The notes beneath the pieces are model-generated. The model was not told where the DNA came from, did not search any database, and saw nothing but the letters and a program-made list of their open reading frames with translations. From the NCBI GenBank assembly GCA_048594725.1, contig JBMDXA010000196.1:1-64000 (forward strand): 64,000 nucleotides of DNA, read 5' to 3'. The first letter of the stretch is position 1. Each line of letters begins with the position of its first letter. A program made the translations under genes and the position numbers. The stretch comes from JAFDZV01 sp048594725. Its GTDB lineage: Bacteria > Bacteroidota > Ignavibacteria > OLB7. Positions 18,201 to 25,206 of the stretch are shown here, piece after piece.

Positions 18201-18561
18201 CATCGGTGACGATCACCCGGTTCGGGTTGTCCGCCAGCGACTTCAGCGCTTCGGTCAGGGAGATCACCTCGGCATCGAGCGTATCGCGGAGCGTGGCGGC
18301 CGTGTGATGATCCCCCTGATACAGGAGCACATGGTCGGAGCCGATCAGGGTAACAAGGTCGGCGAACGCCGAATCGGCATCCGCGCGATCCTCGAAGATC
18401 ATCACGAACGGCTCGCCGCTGCGCTGGTACAGCAGTGCCACCGCAGCGCTGCGAAGCGATCCGGCCAGGCCGGTCACCCGTGTTTCCCTCCCGGTTCTGG
18501 TTGCTTCCAGAAGCGAGCTCATCAGAGGGCTGGTGCTCAGTTTATCGAGAATACGTCTCAT
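15235..18561 (-). CDS. mfd: Transcription-repair coupling factor
   Basis: 1108-aa DNA translocase that removes RNA polymerase stalled at lesions and recruits UvrA. Seen in order: N-terminal UvrB-like module (about 1-340), RNA polymerase-interacting CarD-like domain near 415-480 (LKQLRAGDFVVHVDKGIGRF), Walker A GDVGFGKTEVA near 565, DEEQ box (LLIIDEEQRFGV) near 664, TATPIPRTL motif III, helicase C domain with IESGIDIPAVNT and QIRGRVGRS, and a C-terminal TRCF domain. Full length, with no breaks. It stands alone; both flanks are repeat-rich and gene-free. Confidence 0.97.
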   Translation of the reverse strand: MRRILDKLSTSPLMSSLLEATRTGRETRVTGLAGSLRSAAVALLYQRSGEPFVMIFEDRADADSAFADLVTLIGSDHVLLYQGDHHTAATLRDTLDAEVISLTEALKSLADNPNRVIVTDVESLGERVPQQQNITSSVIELRRGERIGFEDLAKHLALGGFDRSDIVQSVGEYAVRGGILDIFPVGSERPVRLEFFGDEIDSIREFDPLSQRSMRDMASVNLMARLFHSEQQEELTATLLDHLPENATFFLEEPERIEGLLEEAGHHELVEGMSRWRRILHSQFFAGTPGEILEVGARQQPSYSSSLKELCKGVAALRSEGHLVFLLADGPEARRRLEDLVDGECDRAADAGEPYGFGAADVVYESETLSNGFLIPAIKLAVLTEHEVFSRRRSRVQRRQQKKFKGFTLRELKQLRAGDFVVHVDKGIGRFVGLETINAAGSRGEAVKLEYSGGDTLFVNLNYINRLQKYSSKEGAQPKLSRLGTEEWERVKSRAKKRVKDIARELIRLYAVRKSQPGFEFPADTQWQRELEASFMYDDTPDQASATYAVKKDMESPTPMDRLVCGDVGFGKTEVAVRAAFKAVQGGKQVAILAPTTILAQQHYTTFRDRLERYAVNVELLSRFRSKGEQKETLEKLKVGKVDVLIGTHRILSKDVRFRDLGLLIIDEEQRFGVTAKEKLRQMRANIDTLTLTATPIPRTLNFSLMGARDLSTIETPPRNRLPIVTELMQWNDDALADAVKRELRRGGQCFVVHWKIGDIEELAGRIGEMVPDARVTVIHGEMSAEQIEKTMMQFIERRFDILVATKIIESGIDIPAVNTIIINRADKFGLAELYQIRGRVGRSNIQAYCYMIVPPPTALSRIALKRLQAIQELTDLGSGLKLAMRDLEIRGAGNLLGAEQSGFIEDVGFELYQRIVDEAVEELKREEFRDLFAEQLEQEEREVALPDNEDIVIEVSGDALIPKTYINDDSERYDFYLRMYSAKDTGALNGIFSEMRDRFGAVPPETERLFDAVRLRLAAMPTGAVRCALRDGEMRLDLPSDTNRDYYERWFQSIMESISRERGAQLETKGKALAIVYQGINDAEEAERVLKRFASKMRDARAAEVES

Positions 18562-18902
18562 AAACGATCGGAAATTCGAGAAAACATGCGAGATAATGGG
18601 AGAAGCAGACTATGATGGAGATCATATGACCACCCTGCCCCGCAACGCGGGGAAGCCGGCAGGTGTTCATGCGAAGTCCTGCCGGCAGAGCCGTAACCTA
18701 TCACTTTTATGACGAACGGCCCACCTCCGGAACCTGGAAGATCGCCGGAAGGTAAACAGACTTACAAACTCCCCGCCGGATATTTGGTTACCACCGGCAT
18801 ACTTCTACCCAACCCCGGGCCAATGTCAGGCCAAGGCCGGCAACGGGTATCGGATGAACACCCCGCGATGAGAGGAACGAGGATCAATATACGACCGGGA
18901 GA

Positions 18903-18985
18903 TTGTTCGATCGGGGATTGGAAGGATTGTCGATTGGGAGAGAGGGGAGGGATTTTCGATTTGCGATTTTAGATTTTCGATTGGG
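18903..18985 (+). repeat. Repeat family C, isolated array
   Basis: GATTGTCGATTGGGAGAG, then GATTTTCGATTTGCG, then TAGATTTTCGATTGGGAGAG. The only array not touching a recognised gene end. Confidence 0.7.
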
Positions 18986-19014
18986 AGAGAAGAAAGCAGG
19001 GAGGATGGGGCCGG

Positions 19015-19060
19015 GATATCCACATTTGCACCGTAGATATCCACAAGGCAGATATCCACA
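19015..19060 (+). repeat. Three GATATCCACA direct repeats
   Basis: Exact decamers at 19015-19024, 19036-19045 and 19051-19060 (steps of 21 and 15 bases). Could be an iteron-like binding site or decayed repeat DNA. Confidence 0.45.
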
Positions 19061-19261
19061 AAGCCACGAAAAAAAATCCCCATAACCGGTGGCTATGAGG
19101 ATAGGGATAGTAGGGACAGCGATCGGAGACTGTTCCGTGACGGCTGGCAGGGAGGTAGCGGATCGCAGCTGGTAGCAAGGAGAGAAACAGAGGAGAACTC
19201 GATGCCGCAGGCATTCTTTATTCTCCCACCCCCCAGACTCAACGACTCCTGAACCCTCCTC

Positions 19262-19292
19262 CCCCAAATCGAAAATCGAAAATCGAAAATAG
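19262..19292 (-). repeat. Repeat family C at 3' end of the CX4CH lipoprotein gene
   Basis: Minus-strand reading after the TAG: CTATTTTCGATTTTCGATT, TTCGATTTGGGGGAGG. Three units in tight tandem. Confidence 0.7.
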
Positions 19293-19733
19293 CTAGTCGT
19301 TCTTGGCGCCGTTGGCGATCCATGTACGGATCGCATCGATCTCACTGCTGCCGAGCGCCTGGTTGCCGTAGGGCATCAGATCCCCCTCCCCGGCTCCCGG
19401 ACCGGTCAGCTTTACCAGCAGAAAGGAGCTGTCGGGCTTGCCCGGAACCACCAGCTTCAGCCCTCTGGCATTGGCCGCTTCGTTGACCGCCGGCACGCCG
19501 ACGAGGTGATTATAGACATCCTCTCCCTCCAGAATCAGTCCCCCCCTCTGGCCGAGCTTGCCATGGCAGGAGGAGGTGGTGCAGTTCTTCTCCAGGATAT
19601 TCTCCTTGATGCTGGAGAAGGTGGAGGCGGTGCCGGATGGCCCGGTGGCCTCATCGCCGCATCCCTGAACGCAGAGGAGGGCAACCGCGCAGAGAGGGAG
19701 CGCGGAAAGGAGCATCGGCTGGAAACGTTTCAT
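19293..19733 (-). CDS. Lipoprotein with CX4CH cytochrome-like domain
   Basis: 146 aa from MKRFQPMLLSA. The signal sequence ends in a lipobox-like VQGC (Cys25). The body has NCTTSSCHGK (Cys51, Cys56, His57), GGLILEG, LVGVPA, VVPGKPDSSFLLVKL, LMPYGN and WIANGAKND. This layout matches the secreted cytochrome c-like domains that use a CX4CH instead of a CXXCH heme site (seen in planctomycetes and FCB bacteria). A redox role at the outer membrane or periplasm is inferred; whether heme is bound is unknown. Last gene of a three-gene operon, 7 bases after the barrel gene. Confidence 0.7.
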   Translation of the reverse strand: MKRFQPMLLSALPLCAVALLCVQGCGDEATGPSGTASTFSSIKENILEKNCTTSSCHGKLGQRGGLILEGEDVYNHLVGVPAVNEAANARGLKLVVPGKPDSSFLLVKLTGPGAGEGDLMPYGNQALGSSEIDAIRTWIANGAKND

Positions 19734-19740
19734 GGGGAGG

Positions 19741-20688
19741 CTAGAAGGAATAACCGAGTTGAACGAGAAAATCCTCGTAGACCACCGTGCTGTGTCCCCA
19801 TACGATATAGGAATACCCGGCACTGATGTCCATCTGCGGGAGGATCTTGTAGGAAACCGCCAGTTGCGGGCGGATATAGCTTGCCTTGTTGAAATCGAAG
19901 AAGTGATGCCCCGCCTCCAGGCTGAGCCCGGAGAACCGGTCCTTCGACGTGGTGGGAGGGGGCTCGCCGATGCTGAAGGCCCCATCCATGCCGATCTTCG
20001 CAAAAAGCTTCTCGCCGGTGAACGGGATGGTCCCGCCGAACTCCGCCGTCGTCAGGATCTGGTTCACCGCCGCCCCCTCGCGCAGCCTGTAGCCCAGCGA
20101 TGCCGAGGCATACGGGCCGTTGAACGAGCGGGAGACATGGAGGTTCAGATCGTAATCACGTTCCAGCAGGCCGGGGATCTCCGTAAGAAGATGGCCGTTG
20201 CGAACGCTTGCGGCCTCGTACAGATAGGGAAGGCGCACCGTGGCGGAGACCGCCGTGGGATATTCGCCGTCCAGCAGCTGGTACTTCAGCCCCAGCCACA
20301 TATCGCTGGGCCCGTGGTAGAAGCGCGACGGATCTTCCGACATGCTATCGACGGTCTCGGAGGCCCAGAGATAGGTGAACAGATACGATCCCTCCAGCCC
20401 CTTGATGATCCCGATATCCCCCGATAGATAGAGGAAACGATAATCGTGGGTCATGTTGAAGAGCGACCGGTAGATCTCCCCCTCGGTGTCGCGCCGCTGG
20501 GCATCCGGCTGGTGCTTCCAGTTATATCCCACTCGCACGCTCCCCTCCCCCGGCTCCGGCACCCAGCCCCCTCCGCCCCATGCGCTCCGCACGGCCAGAA
20601 GAAGCACCAGCGCCACAAGTGCCGGAAGGCACCTGTGACGCTGCGTTGCAGAAAAGCGATATCGGCTGATAGCGGATGGTATACGCAT
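19741..20688 (-). CDS. Outer-membrane beta-barrel protein
   Basis: 315 aa. N-terminal signal (basic MRIPSAISRYRF..., hydrophobic LPALVALVLLLAV), then alternating amphipathic strands ending in aromatic residues (GYSYIVWGHSTVVYEDFLVQLGYSF at the C-terminus, split as strand-turn-strand). The terminal Phe is typical of barrels inserted by BamA. Resembles the transporter-like/phenol-degradation-associated barrel group. It sits 6 bases after the copper-type lipoprotein gene and 7 before the CX4CH gene, so the three products should be co-made; the barrel may anchor or feed the two lipoproteins. No specific substrate can be read. Confidence 0.7.
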   Translation of the reverse strand: MRIPSAISRYRFSATQRHRCLPALVALVLLLAVRSAWGGGGWVPEPGEGSVRVGYNWKHQPDAQRRDTEGEIYRSLFNMTHDYRFLYLSGDIGIIKGLEGSYLFTYLWASETVDSMSEDPSRFYHGPSDMWLGLKYQLLDGEYPTAVSATVRLPYLYEAASVRNGHLLTEIPGLLERDYDLNLHVSRSFNGPYASASLGYRLREGAAVNQILTTAEFGGTIPFTGEKLFAKIGMDGAFSIGEPPPTTSKDRFSGLSLEAGHHFFDFNKASYIRPQLAVSYKILPQMDISAGYSYIVWGHSTVVYEDFLVQLGYSF

Positions 20689-20694
20689 AGGAGA

Positions 20695-21690
20695 TTAAAT
20701 CCGATGCGATTCCATCAGAACCCCGCCGACGAAATCATAGATCGCCTTGCCATCCGGCGGACCCGGATAATAGAAGGCGAAGAGATTGGCGTGCTCCTCA
20801 TATTCCACGTGCGGGCCGAACTTGATCTCATCCTCGGTCCGGTTCTCGAACGTCGTGATGTAGGCCAGGCTGTCGCCGGCCTTGATGGTAAGCGGGGTGG
20901 GGAACTGAAGGATCGGGGGCTCGTCCCAGTTGGGGCTCTGGTAGATCGTGTCGATCAGCTTGGTGCCGTCCCAGTGTCCCACGGTGAATGTCTTTCCACG
21001 GCTGTGGAAATGCCCGGTCATCAGCAGCAGCTTCACATCATTCTTGAACGGCGGCACCACCTTGCAATAGGTGGCCGAGGTGAACGGCGGGATCTTCACC
21101 ACGCGGTTGTTGGAGAAGACCGCTCCCACCAGCGAGGTGACGTTCTGCTTGTCGGTGGTCCAGAAGTTCACCATCACCTTGCCACGCCCGTTCGGGGTCT
21201 TCTGCGTCCCGGCATTGACATAATGGGTCTGGAAGATCATCTGCTGCGCGGCGCTCAGCTTGATGGCGACACCCTGAGGAAGGGTCCAGGTGAAATCCCC
21301 CTTCTGCGAGGCGGCCACCATGTCCCAGCTCTCCCAGGCGATGGCGTTGAACGAGTTCTCCACACGATCAGGCACGTTGATGGTGTCGCTCTTGAAGATG
21401 TTCATGTGATGGCTGCCCTTGTTGAACTTGAACTCGATTTTCGTCACATAGACGTCCTCGGTGATGGGCAGCTTCTGGTAGTAATTCTTCTGTACTTCCT
21501 CTCCGGCGGGGGCATCGAACGGCCCGATGACGACCTGGAATCCCTGGCCGGTCGGCGGCGGGGCTAGCGTTACATCAGCGCTGGAGTCGCCGGGAGCAGC
21601 GGGGTCATCGCTGGAGCATCCCCAGCTCGTGCAGGCGATGGCGGCGGCCGCCAGGATCGCGAAGAGACGTGCCTGTGGCAATGATTTCAT
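20695..21690 (-). CDS. Copper type II monooxygenase-like (PHM-like) lipoprotein
   Basis: 331 aa from MKSLPQARLF; SD GGGAGG lies before this ATG. Signal with lipobox-like Cys (Cys20 or Cys25). The fold resembles peptidylglycine monooxygenase: HHM at 94-96 and His156 in THYVNAG correspond to the CuH site, and HFH (227-229) to two CuM ligands. The third CuM ligand, normally a Met before the final strand, appears as His300 in EEHANLFAFYYP. Family enzymes hydroxylate C-H bonds with copper and ascorbate; with the altered ligand the chemistry here is uncertain. First gene of the operon with the barrel and the CX4CH lipoprotein. Confidence 0.75.
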   Translation of the reverse strand: MKSLPQARLFAILAAAAIACTSWGCSSDDPAAPGDSSADVTLAPPPTGQGFQVVIGPFDAPAGEEVQKNYYQKLPITEDVYVTKIEFKFNKGSHHMNIFKSDTINVPDRVENSFNAIAWESWDMVAASQKGDFTWTLPQGVAIKLSAAQQMIFQTHYVNAGTQKTPNGRGKVMVNFWTTDKQNVTSLVGAVFSNNRVVKIPPFTSATYCKVVPPFKNDVKLLLMTGHFHSRGKTFTVGHWDGTKLIDTIYQSPNWDEPPILQFPTPLTIKAGDSLAYITTFENRTEDEIKFGPHVEYEEHANLFAFYYPGPPDGKAIYDFVGGVLMESHRI

Positions 21691-22155
21691 GAGTCCTCCC
21701 TGTGTGCGGAACGATGGTTGATAGGTACTTACCGTCTGTGCGATATACCGTATTACGCGAGAATGAGCCTGCACGTACTTTGAATCGCATTCGTGGGGTA
21801 TCCGGTATAGATGACTTCAGAGCACGAAAATGCACATCTCCACGAAAACTTTTTTGTAAATGCCACCGCAGAGCCGCTGCCGGGCTCATCAGGCGGGCAC
21901 CGGAACGGCCTGGTCCGGGGGGCGCCCCCCGTCCAGGGCGATTATACCAGCGTATCGGGAATAGCAGGTGGAGAAGATAGCATGGGAGAACGTACGGCAC
22001 CCAATGGCGCGCATGGATTTTGCATGGGGAAACGGAAGAGAAATATACCGATGTTCCCGGATAGATCATCCAGGGCCGCCGGGTTCATCGTCATGCAATG
22101 CCGGTGAACCGGATGCAGGAGCATCCGCCCGGAACGAAACCATGCAACCTGAACC
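21691..22155. other. Divergent promoter region, copper-type operon / MEMO gene
   Basis: 465 bases with no gene. Contains a perfect 16-bp G/C palindrome CGGGGGGCGCCCCCCG at 21916-21931, extended by CTGG/CCAG outside. Sites for both divergent transcripts must lie here, but no clear promoter was identified. Confidence 0.5.
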
Positions 22156-23379
22156 ATGACACCAACAGCATATACCCCATCGGCCCCGCTTCCGCCGGTG
22201 CGCAACGATATCTCCGCATATGAAATCGCCCCAGGCGTCATCATGCTCCATGATGACGCCCTCTATGCCCCCAACACGGTCCGTATCTCCCGGTCGCTGG
22301 TGGAATATCTGGCCCTGCTGGATGGCACCAGAAGCGCCGATTATCTGGCGCGCAAGGCGGCAGATGCCGGGCGCAGCTTCTCGGTGCCGGAATTTCTGGA
22401 GATGGTGGCCCTGCTGGACCGGGAGCGTTTTCTCGACTCTCCCGATTTCCGCGAATACCGGGCGCGGCGCGATCGCGAGTACAACGAAAGCACCACACGC
22501 GCCGCGGCGCATGCCGGCAGCTCCTATCCGGATGATCCCGACGAGCTGCGCGAGATGTTCGACAGCTTCCTGGCGGCCGATCCCGCCCCATCGAAGCGCT
22601 CGGCGCCGGTGGCCGTTATCGCCCCGCATATCGATTTCCGCGTGGGAGGCGAAAGCTACGGCCCCGCCTATAACGCCCTGCGCCACTCCGATGCCGATAC
22701 CTTCGTGATCTTCGGGGTCTCCCATCAGATGAGCTACGACTCCTTTATGATCTCGGGCAAGGATTTCGAGACGCCGCTGGGAACCGTCCCGGCCGATCGC
22801 GAGTTCATAGAGCGGTTCCGCCGGAACCTCCCGTTCGAGATCACCCGCAACGAGATCGCCCATAAACGGGAACATTCCATCGAGTTCCAGGCGGTGTTTC
22901 TCCGGCATATCTTCCCCGACCGGGATTTCAGGATCGTGCCGATACTCACCGGCTCCCTGTACGAATACGTGGAGCTTGCCGGGGGGAACGCCGCCGAGGA
23001 CGAGCGCCTGACCACCCTGTACGATACGCTCCGGAGCACCGGCGAGGAGCTGGGAAGAAAGATCTGTTATATCGCCGGGGCCGATCTCTGCCACATCGGA
23101 CGGAAGTTCGGGGATGATTTCGCCGCACGCACCATCCTGGCGGATGTGCGCCGGTTCGACGAACGCCTGCTGGAACAGGCCGCCACCCCCGATGCCGACG
23201 GGTTTCTCCGTACTCTCACCGAGCAGCGGAACAAATACCGCGTCTGCGGCGTCGCCCCCATCTATGCCACCCTCCGTACGGCACAGCCGGTCTCCGGCGA
23301 GGTGCTCGTCTACGACCAGTGGGACGAAACCGAGCGGGATTCGGCGGTGACATTCGCAAGCGTGGCGCTGTATCGCTAG
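22156..23379 (+). CDS. MEMO1-family protein (AmmeMemoRadiSam protein B) with N-terminal PqqD-like domain
   Basis: 407 aa. C-terminal MEMO domain (about 115-400) with AGSSYPDDP, APHIDFRVGGESYGPAY, IFGVSHQ, KREHSIEFQAVFL, ADLCHIG and RVCGVAPIY, keeping the His, His and Cys that bind metal in human MEMO1. Residues 1-110 form a separate domain (LDGTRSADYLARKAADAG) like a PqqD/winged-helix module. The AmmeMemoRadiSam partners (an A protein and a radical SAM enzyme) are not in the window. Function in bacteria is unsettled; copper or iron binding and redox chemistry are reported for the human protein. It is divergent from the copper-type operon. Confidence 0.8.
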   Translation: MTPTAYTPSAPLPPVRNDISAYEIAPGVIMLHDDALYAPNTVRISRSLVEYLALLDGTRSADYLARKAADAGRSFSVPEFLEMVALLDRERFLDSPDFREYRARRDREYNESTTRAAAHAGSSYPDDPDELREMFDSFLAADPAPSKRSAPVAVIAPHIDFRVGGESYGPAYNALRHSDADTFVIFGVSHQMSYDSFMISGKDFETPLGTVPADREFIERFRRNLPFEITRNEIAHKREHSIEFQAVFLRHIFPDRDFRIVPILTGSLYEYVELAGGNAAEDERLTTLYDTLRSTGEELGRKICYIAGADLCHIGRKFGDDFAARTILADVRRFDERLLEQAATPDADGFLRTLTEQRNKYRVCGVAPIYATLRTAQPVSGEVLVYDQWDETERDSAVTFASVALYR

Positions 23380-23435
23380 GAACCCAGCGCGCCCGTGCGG
23401 CGGATAATCGCGGAAGCACTTTCACTATCTCGCAA

Positions 23436-23461
23436 GGGCCGGAGATGATCATCTCCGGCCC
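23436..23461. terminator. Perfect 26-bp palindrome after the MEMO gene
   Basis: GGGCCGGAGATGA followed by its exact complement, 57 bases after the stop. It can form a 13-bp stem (or less with a loop), but no T tract follows; it could also be a dyad binding site. Confidence 0.45.
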
Positions 23462-23655
23462 CTGCATTATTCCGGCGATACCTGCCCGGCCGGCAGCATC
23501 ACCACGCATTGTATGGCGCCGTCCGTTTCCGTTTCTCTACCGCCGCATATATCCGTGCGCCGGATTTTTTGGGAACCACCGGGAAGCAACTGAAGCTCGT
23601 CCGGTAACGGAACGATGAGGACCGGAGCAACTTCCGGTCTTCCCGGAATGCACGC

Positions 23656-23693
23656 GGCCCCCGCACGGCAATCGGTTCGTGCGGGGGCCTTCT
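23656..23693 (+). terminator. Strong G/C hairpin
   Basis: GGCCCCCGCACG and CGTGCGGGGGCC arms followed by TTCTGTT. Lies in the gap between the MEMO gene and the convergent 23777 gene and may stop transcripts from either. The rest of 23380-23776 shows no gene. Confidence 0.6.
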
Positions 23694-23776
23694 GTTCAGT
23701 CCATCATCCGTCATCGGAGCCGCGGGGGAAGATTTTGACAACGGGCAACGTCGCGATCCGCATGGTGCCGGAAGCG

Positions 23777-24277
23777 CTACCGTCCCGTCTCCCGGCGGAG
23801 CGAATCCCCTACCCGGCGGAGCGAGTCGGCGATCTGCCGGAGCGAATCCACCGTCCGCTCCATCGCCGGAGCGGAGCTGCCGGGGGCCGGCGGCGCATCT
23901 TCGCTCCCCCCCAGGCTGACGATCGTGATCTCCTCGGGATCTTCCGGATCATACGCCACCACCGCCCTGGAACCGGTCTGGAACAGATGGATGCTGCGGA
24001 GCGATGGGACGAAATCGGTAGTGGATGTATCGAGGATTCCATCCTCCCGCTTGAACTCCACGACGATCTCCAGCTCCGGCGAATCGTTGATGACCGTGCC
24101 GGTCTCCTCCACATCCAGCAGCCTGCCGGAAACCTGCCGCCCGTTCTTCAGGAGCTTGTCGTGCCGGAGTTTCGGTCCCAGGAACAGGAACCACAGGGGA
24201 AGAAGAACCATGGCCGGAATCAGGACCAGCAGAAAGGTAGTCCCCTTCCAGCCGAGCGCCGAGGATTTCTTACGCAT
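23777..24277 (-). CDS. DUF3592-like membrane-anchored protein with coiled-coil tail
   Basis: 166 aa from MRKKSSALGW. One membrane helix near residues 13-34 (FLLVLIPAMVLLPLWFLFLG), then a small beta domain with G..V.G.LLDVEETGTVIND, VVEFK and AVVAYDPEDPEE, the pattern of DUF3592-type proteins, then a Pro/Ala/Ser linker and a heptad tail built from three DSLRR-type units (DSLRQIA, DSLRRVG, DSLRRET). Role unknown. The last segment suggests self-association or docking to another coiled coil. Confidence 0.55.
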   Translation of the reverse strand: MRKKSSALGWKGTTFLLVLIPAMVLLPLWFLFLGPKLRHDKLLKNGRQVSGRLLDVEETGTVINDSPELEIVVEFKREDGILDTSTTDFVPSLRSIHLFQTGSRAVVAYDPEDPEEITIVSLGGSEDAPPAPGSSAPAMERTVDSLRQIADSLRRVGDSLRRETGR

Positions 24278-24404
24278 AGCAGAATGCTCTCCATGATGAT
24301 ATCGCCCAGGCAGGGCCCCGCACGGGGCGGCCGCCGGGAGCACTTGCAGGATGGGGGGCATACCTGCGCCGGCCGGGGTGCTCCGGCGGGCGGACGAACA
24401 TACA

Positions 24405-24440
24405 TAAAAAAACGAGGTCCGCGCCGCAGCACGAACCTCG
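24405..24440 (-). terminator. Terminator of the 24471 gene
   Basis: On the minus strand, CGAGGT and ACCTCG arms close a GC-rich stem followed by seven T. It lies 30 bases after the stop. Confidence 0.75.
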
Positions 24441-24470
24441 CTGATGGTACTGTAGAATCACGCGCGGATC

Positions 24471-24812
24471 TTAGCAGTCGGCGGTGATCTCCCAGGTATC
24501 CGCCGCGCAGATATCCACGCCACTCACCGTGCAGGTGGACTCATCGGCGGCAATCAGCTTCACATCCCACTCCCCGCACTCGATCTCCACTTCGAGCGAA
24601 TCGCCCGGCTCCAGCACATCGTTATCTCCAAGGATATCATCGCCCCACTCATCCTCGCTCACGTGCGAGAGATAGACGCGATCGACATTGAAGGTGGTCT
24701 TGTTGACGATCGTGATCGTCTTGGTCTTTGCGGAAAGGTTGGAGGTGTTCGCGGCAACGAACATTCCAAGGCAGGCAACTGCCAGGGCAATACGGGAGAA
24801 ATCGATCTTCAT
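24471..24812 (-). CDS. Small secreted acidic protein
   Basis: 113 aa from MKIDFSRIAL with a signal peptide ending near NLSA. The mature part is short and acidic: ITIVNKTTFNVDRVYLS, then WGDDILGDNDVLEPGDSLEV and four late Cys (IECGEW, STCTV, DICAAD, final Cys). The VYLS..WGDDILG..VLEPGDS pattern is a known small extracellular domain of undefined role; the paired Cys suggest disulfides outside the cytoplasm. It has its own terminator, and a separate terminator ends the next gene upstream, so it is probably monocistronic. Confidence 0.6.
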   Translation of the reverse strand: MKIDFSRIALAVACLGMFVAANTSNLSAKTKTITIVNKTTFNVDRVYLSHVSEDEWGDDILGDNDVLEPGDSLEVEIECGEWDVKLIAADESTCTVSGVDICAADTWEITADC

Positions 24813-25100
24813 GAGATCCGGTACGTGTATAATGAATTGGTGTCTGAACCGGCGGGAACAGGCAGAGCAGCCGGAGATCCCGCTACGGTGCGACAGAGGA
24901 ATGATGATCGTTCGGAAAGGAGTGAACCGCCGGAAGGAAACCGGCAGCAAGGGCTGGACTCTCGAAGCGGAGCGAATATACAGCGGCCGATTGGTTGGGC
25001 CAAACGATCTCTTTGTTCCCCATGGCTGGCTCTCCCTCGCCGGCGGGAACTGCGCCTTTGTCTCCATGCCGCTGCAATCTTTTTCCTCAAACTTTTCCTG
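24813..25100. other. Gap upstream of the small acidic secreted protein gene
   Basis: Should carry the promoter of the 24471 gene. No further gene supported. Confidence 0.4.
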
Positions 25101-25141
25101 AAAAAAACGAGAGGCGAAGAATCATAGGATTCTCCGCCTCT
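25101..25141 (-). terminator. Terminator of the cysteine-rich protein gene
   Basis: Minus strand: AGAGGCGGAGAATC and GATTCTTCGCCTCT arms (one mismatch), then seven T. Stop codon 66 bases upstream. Confidence 0.85.
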
Positions 25142-25206
25142 GTAAACATTCTCGCCGGTTGTCCCTAACCGGGATATATGTTCGGATGATCTACGTGAGA
25201 TCCGTC

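Larger units (their letters stand above)
18562..19292. other. 731-base region without recognisable gene
   Basis: Holds a GCCGGCAGG/CCTGCCGGC hairpin near 18653-18685, a family C array (18903-18985), three GATATCCACA direct repeats (19015-19060) and a second family C array at the far end. An 87-codon frame at 18709 runs into the repeat and has no credible features. Confidence 0.6.

Noticed and set aside
18709..18972. 87-codon plus-strand frame in the mfd upstream gap
   Set aside because: Ends inside a family C repeat, has no SD, domain or signal; probably noncoding.
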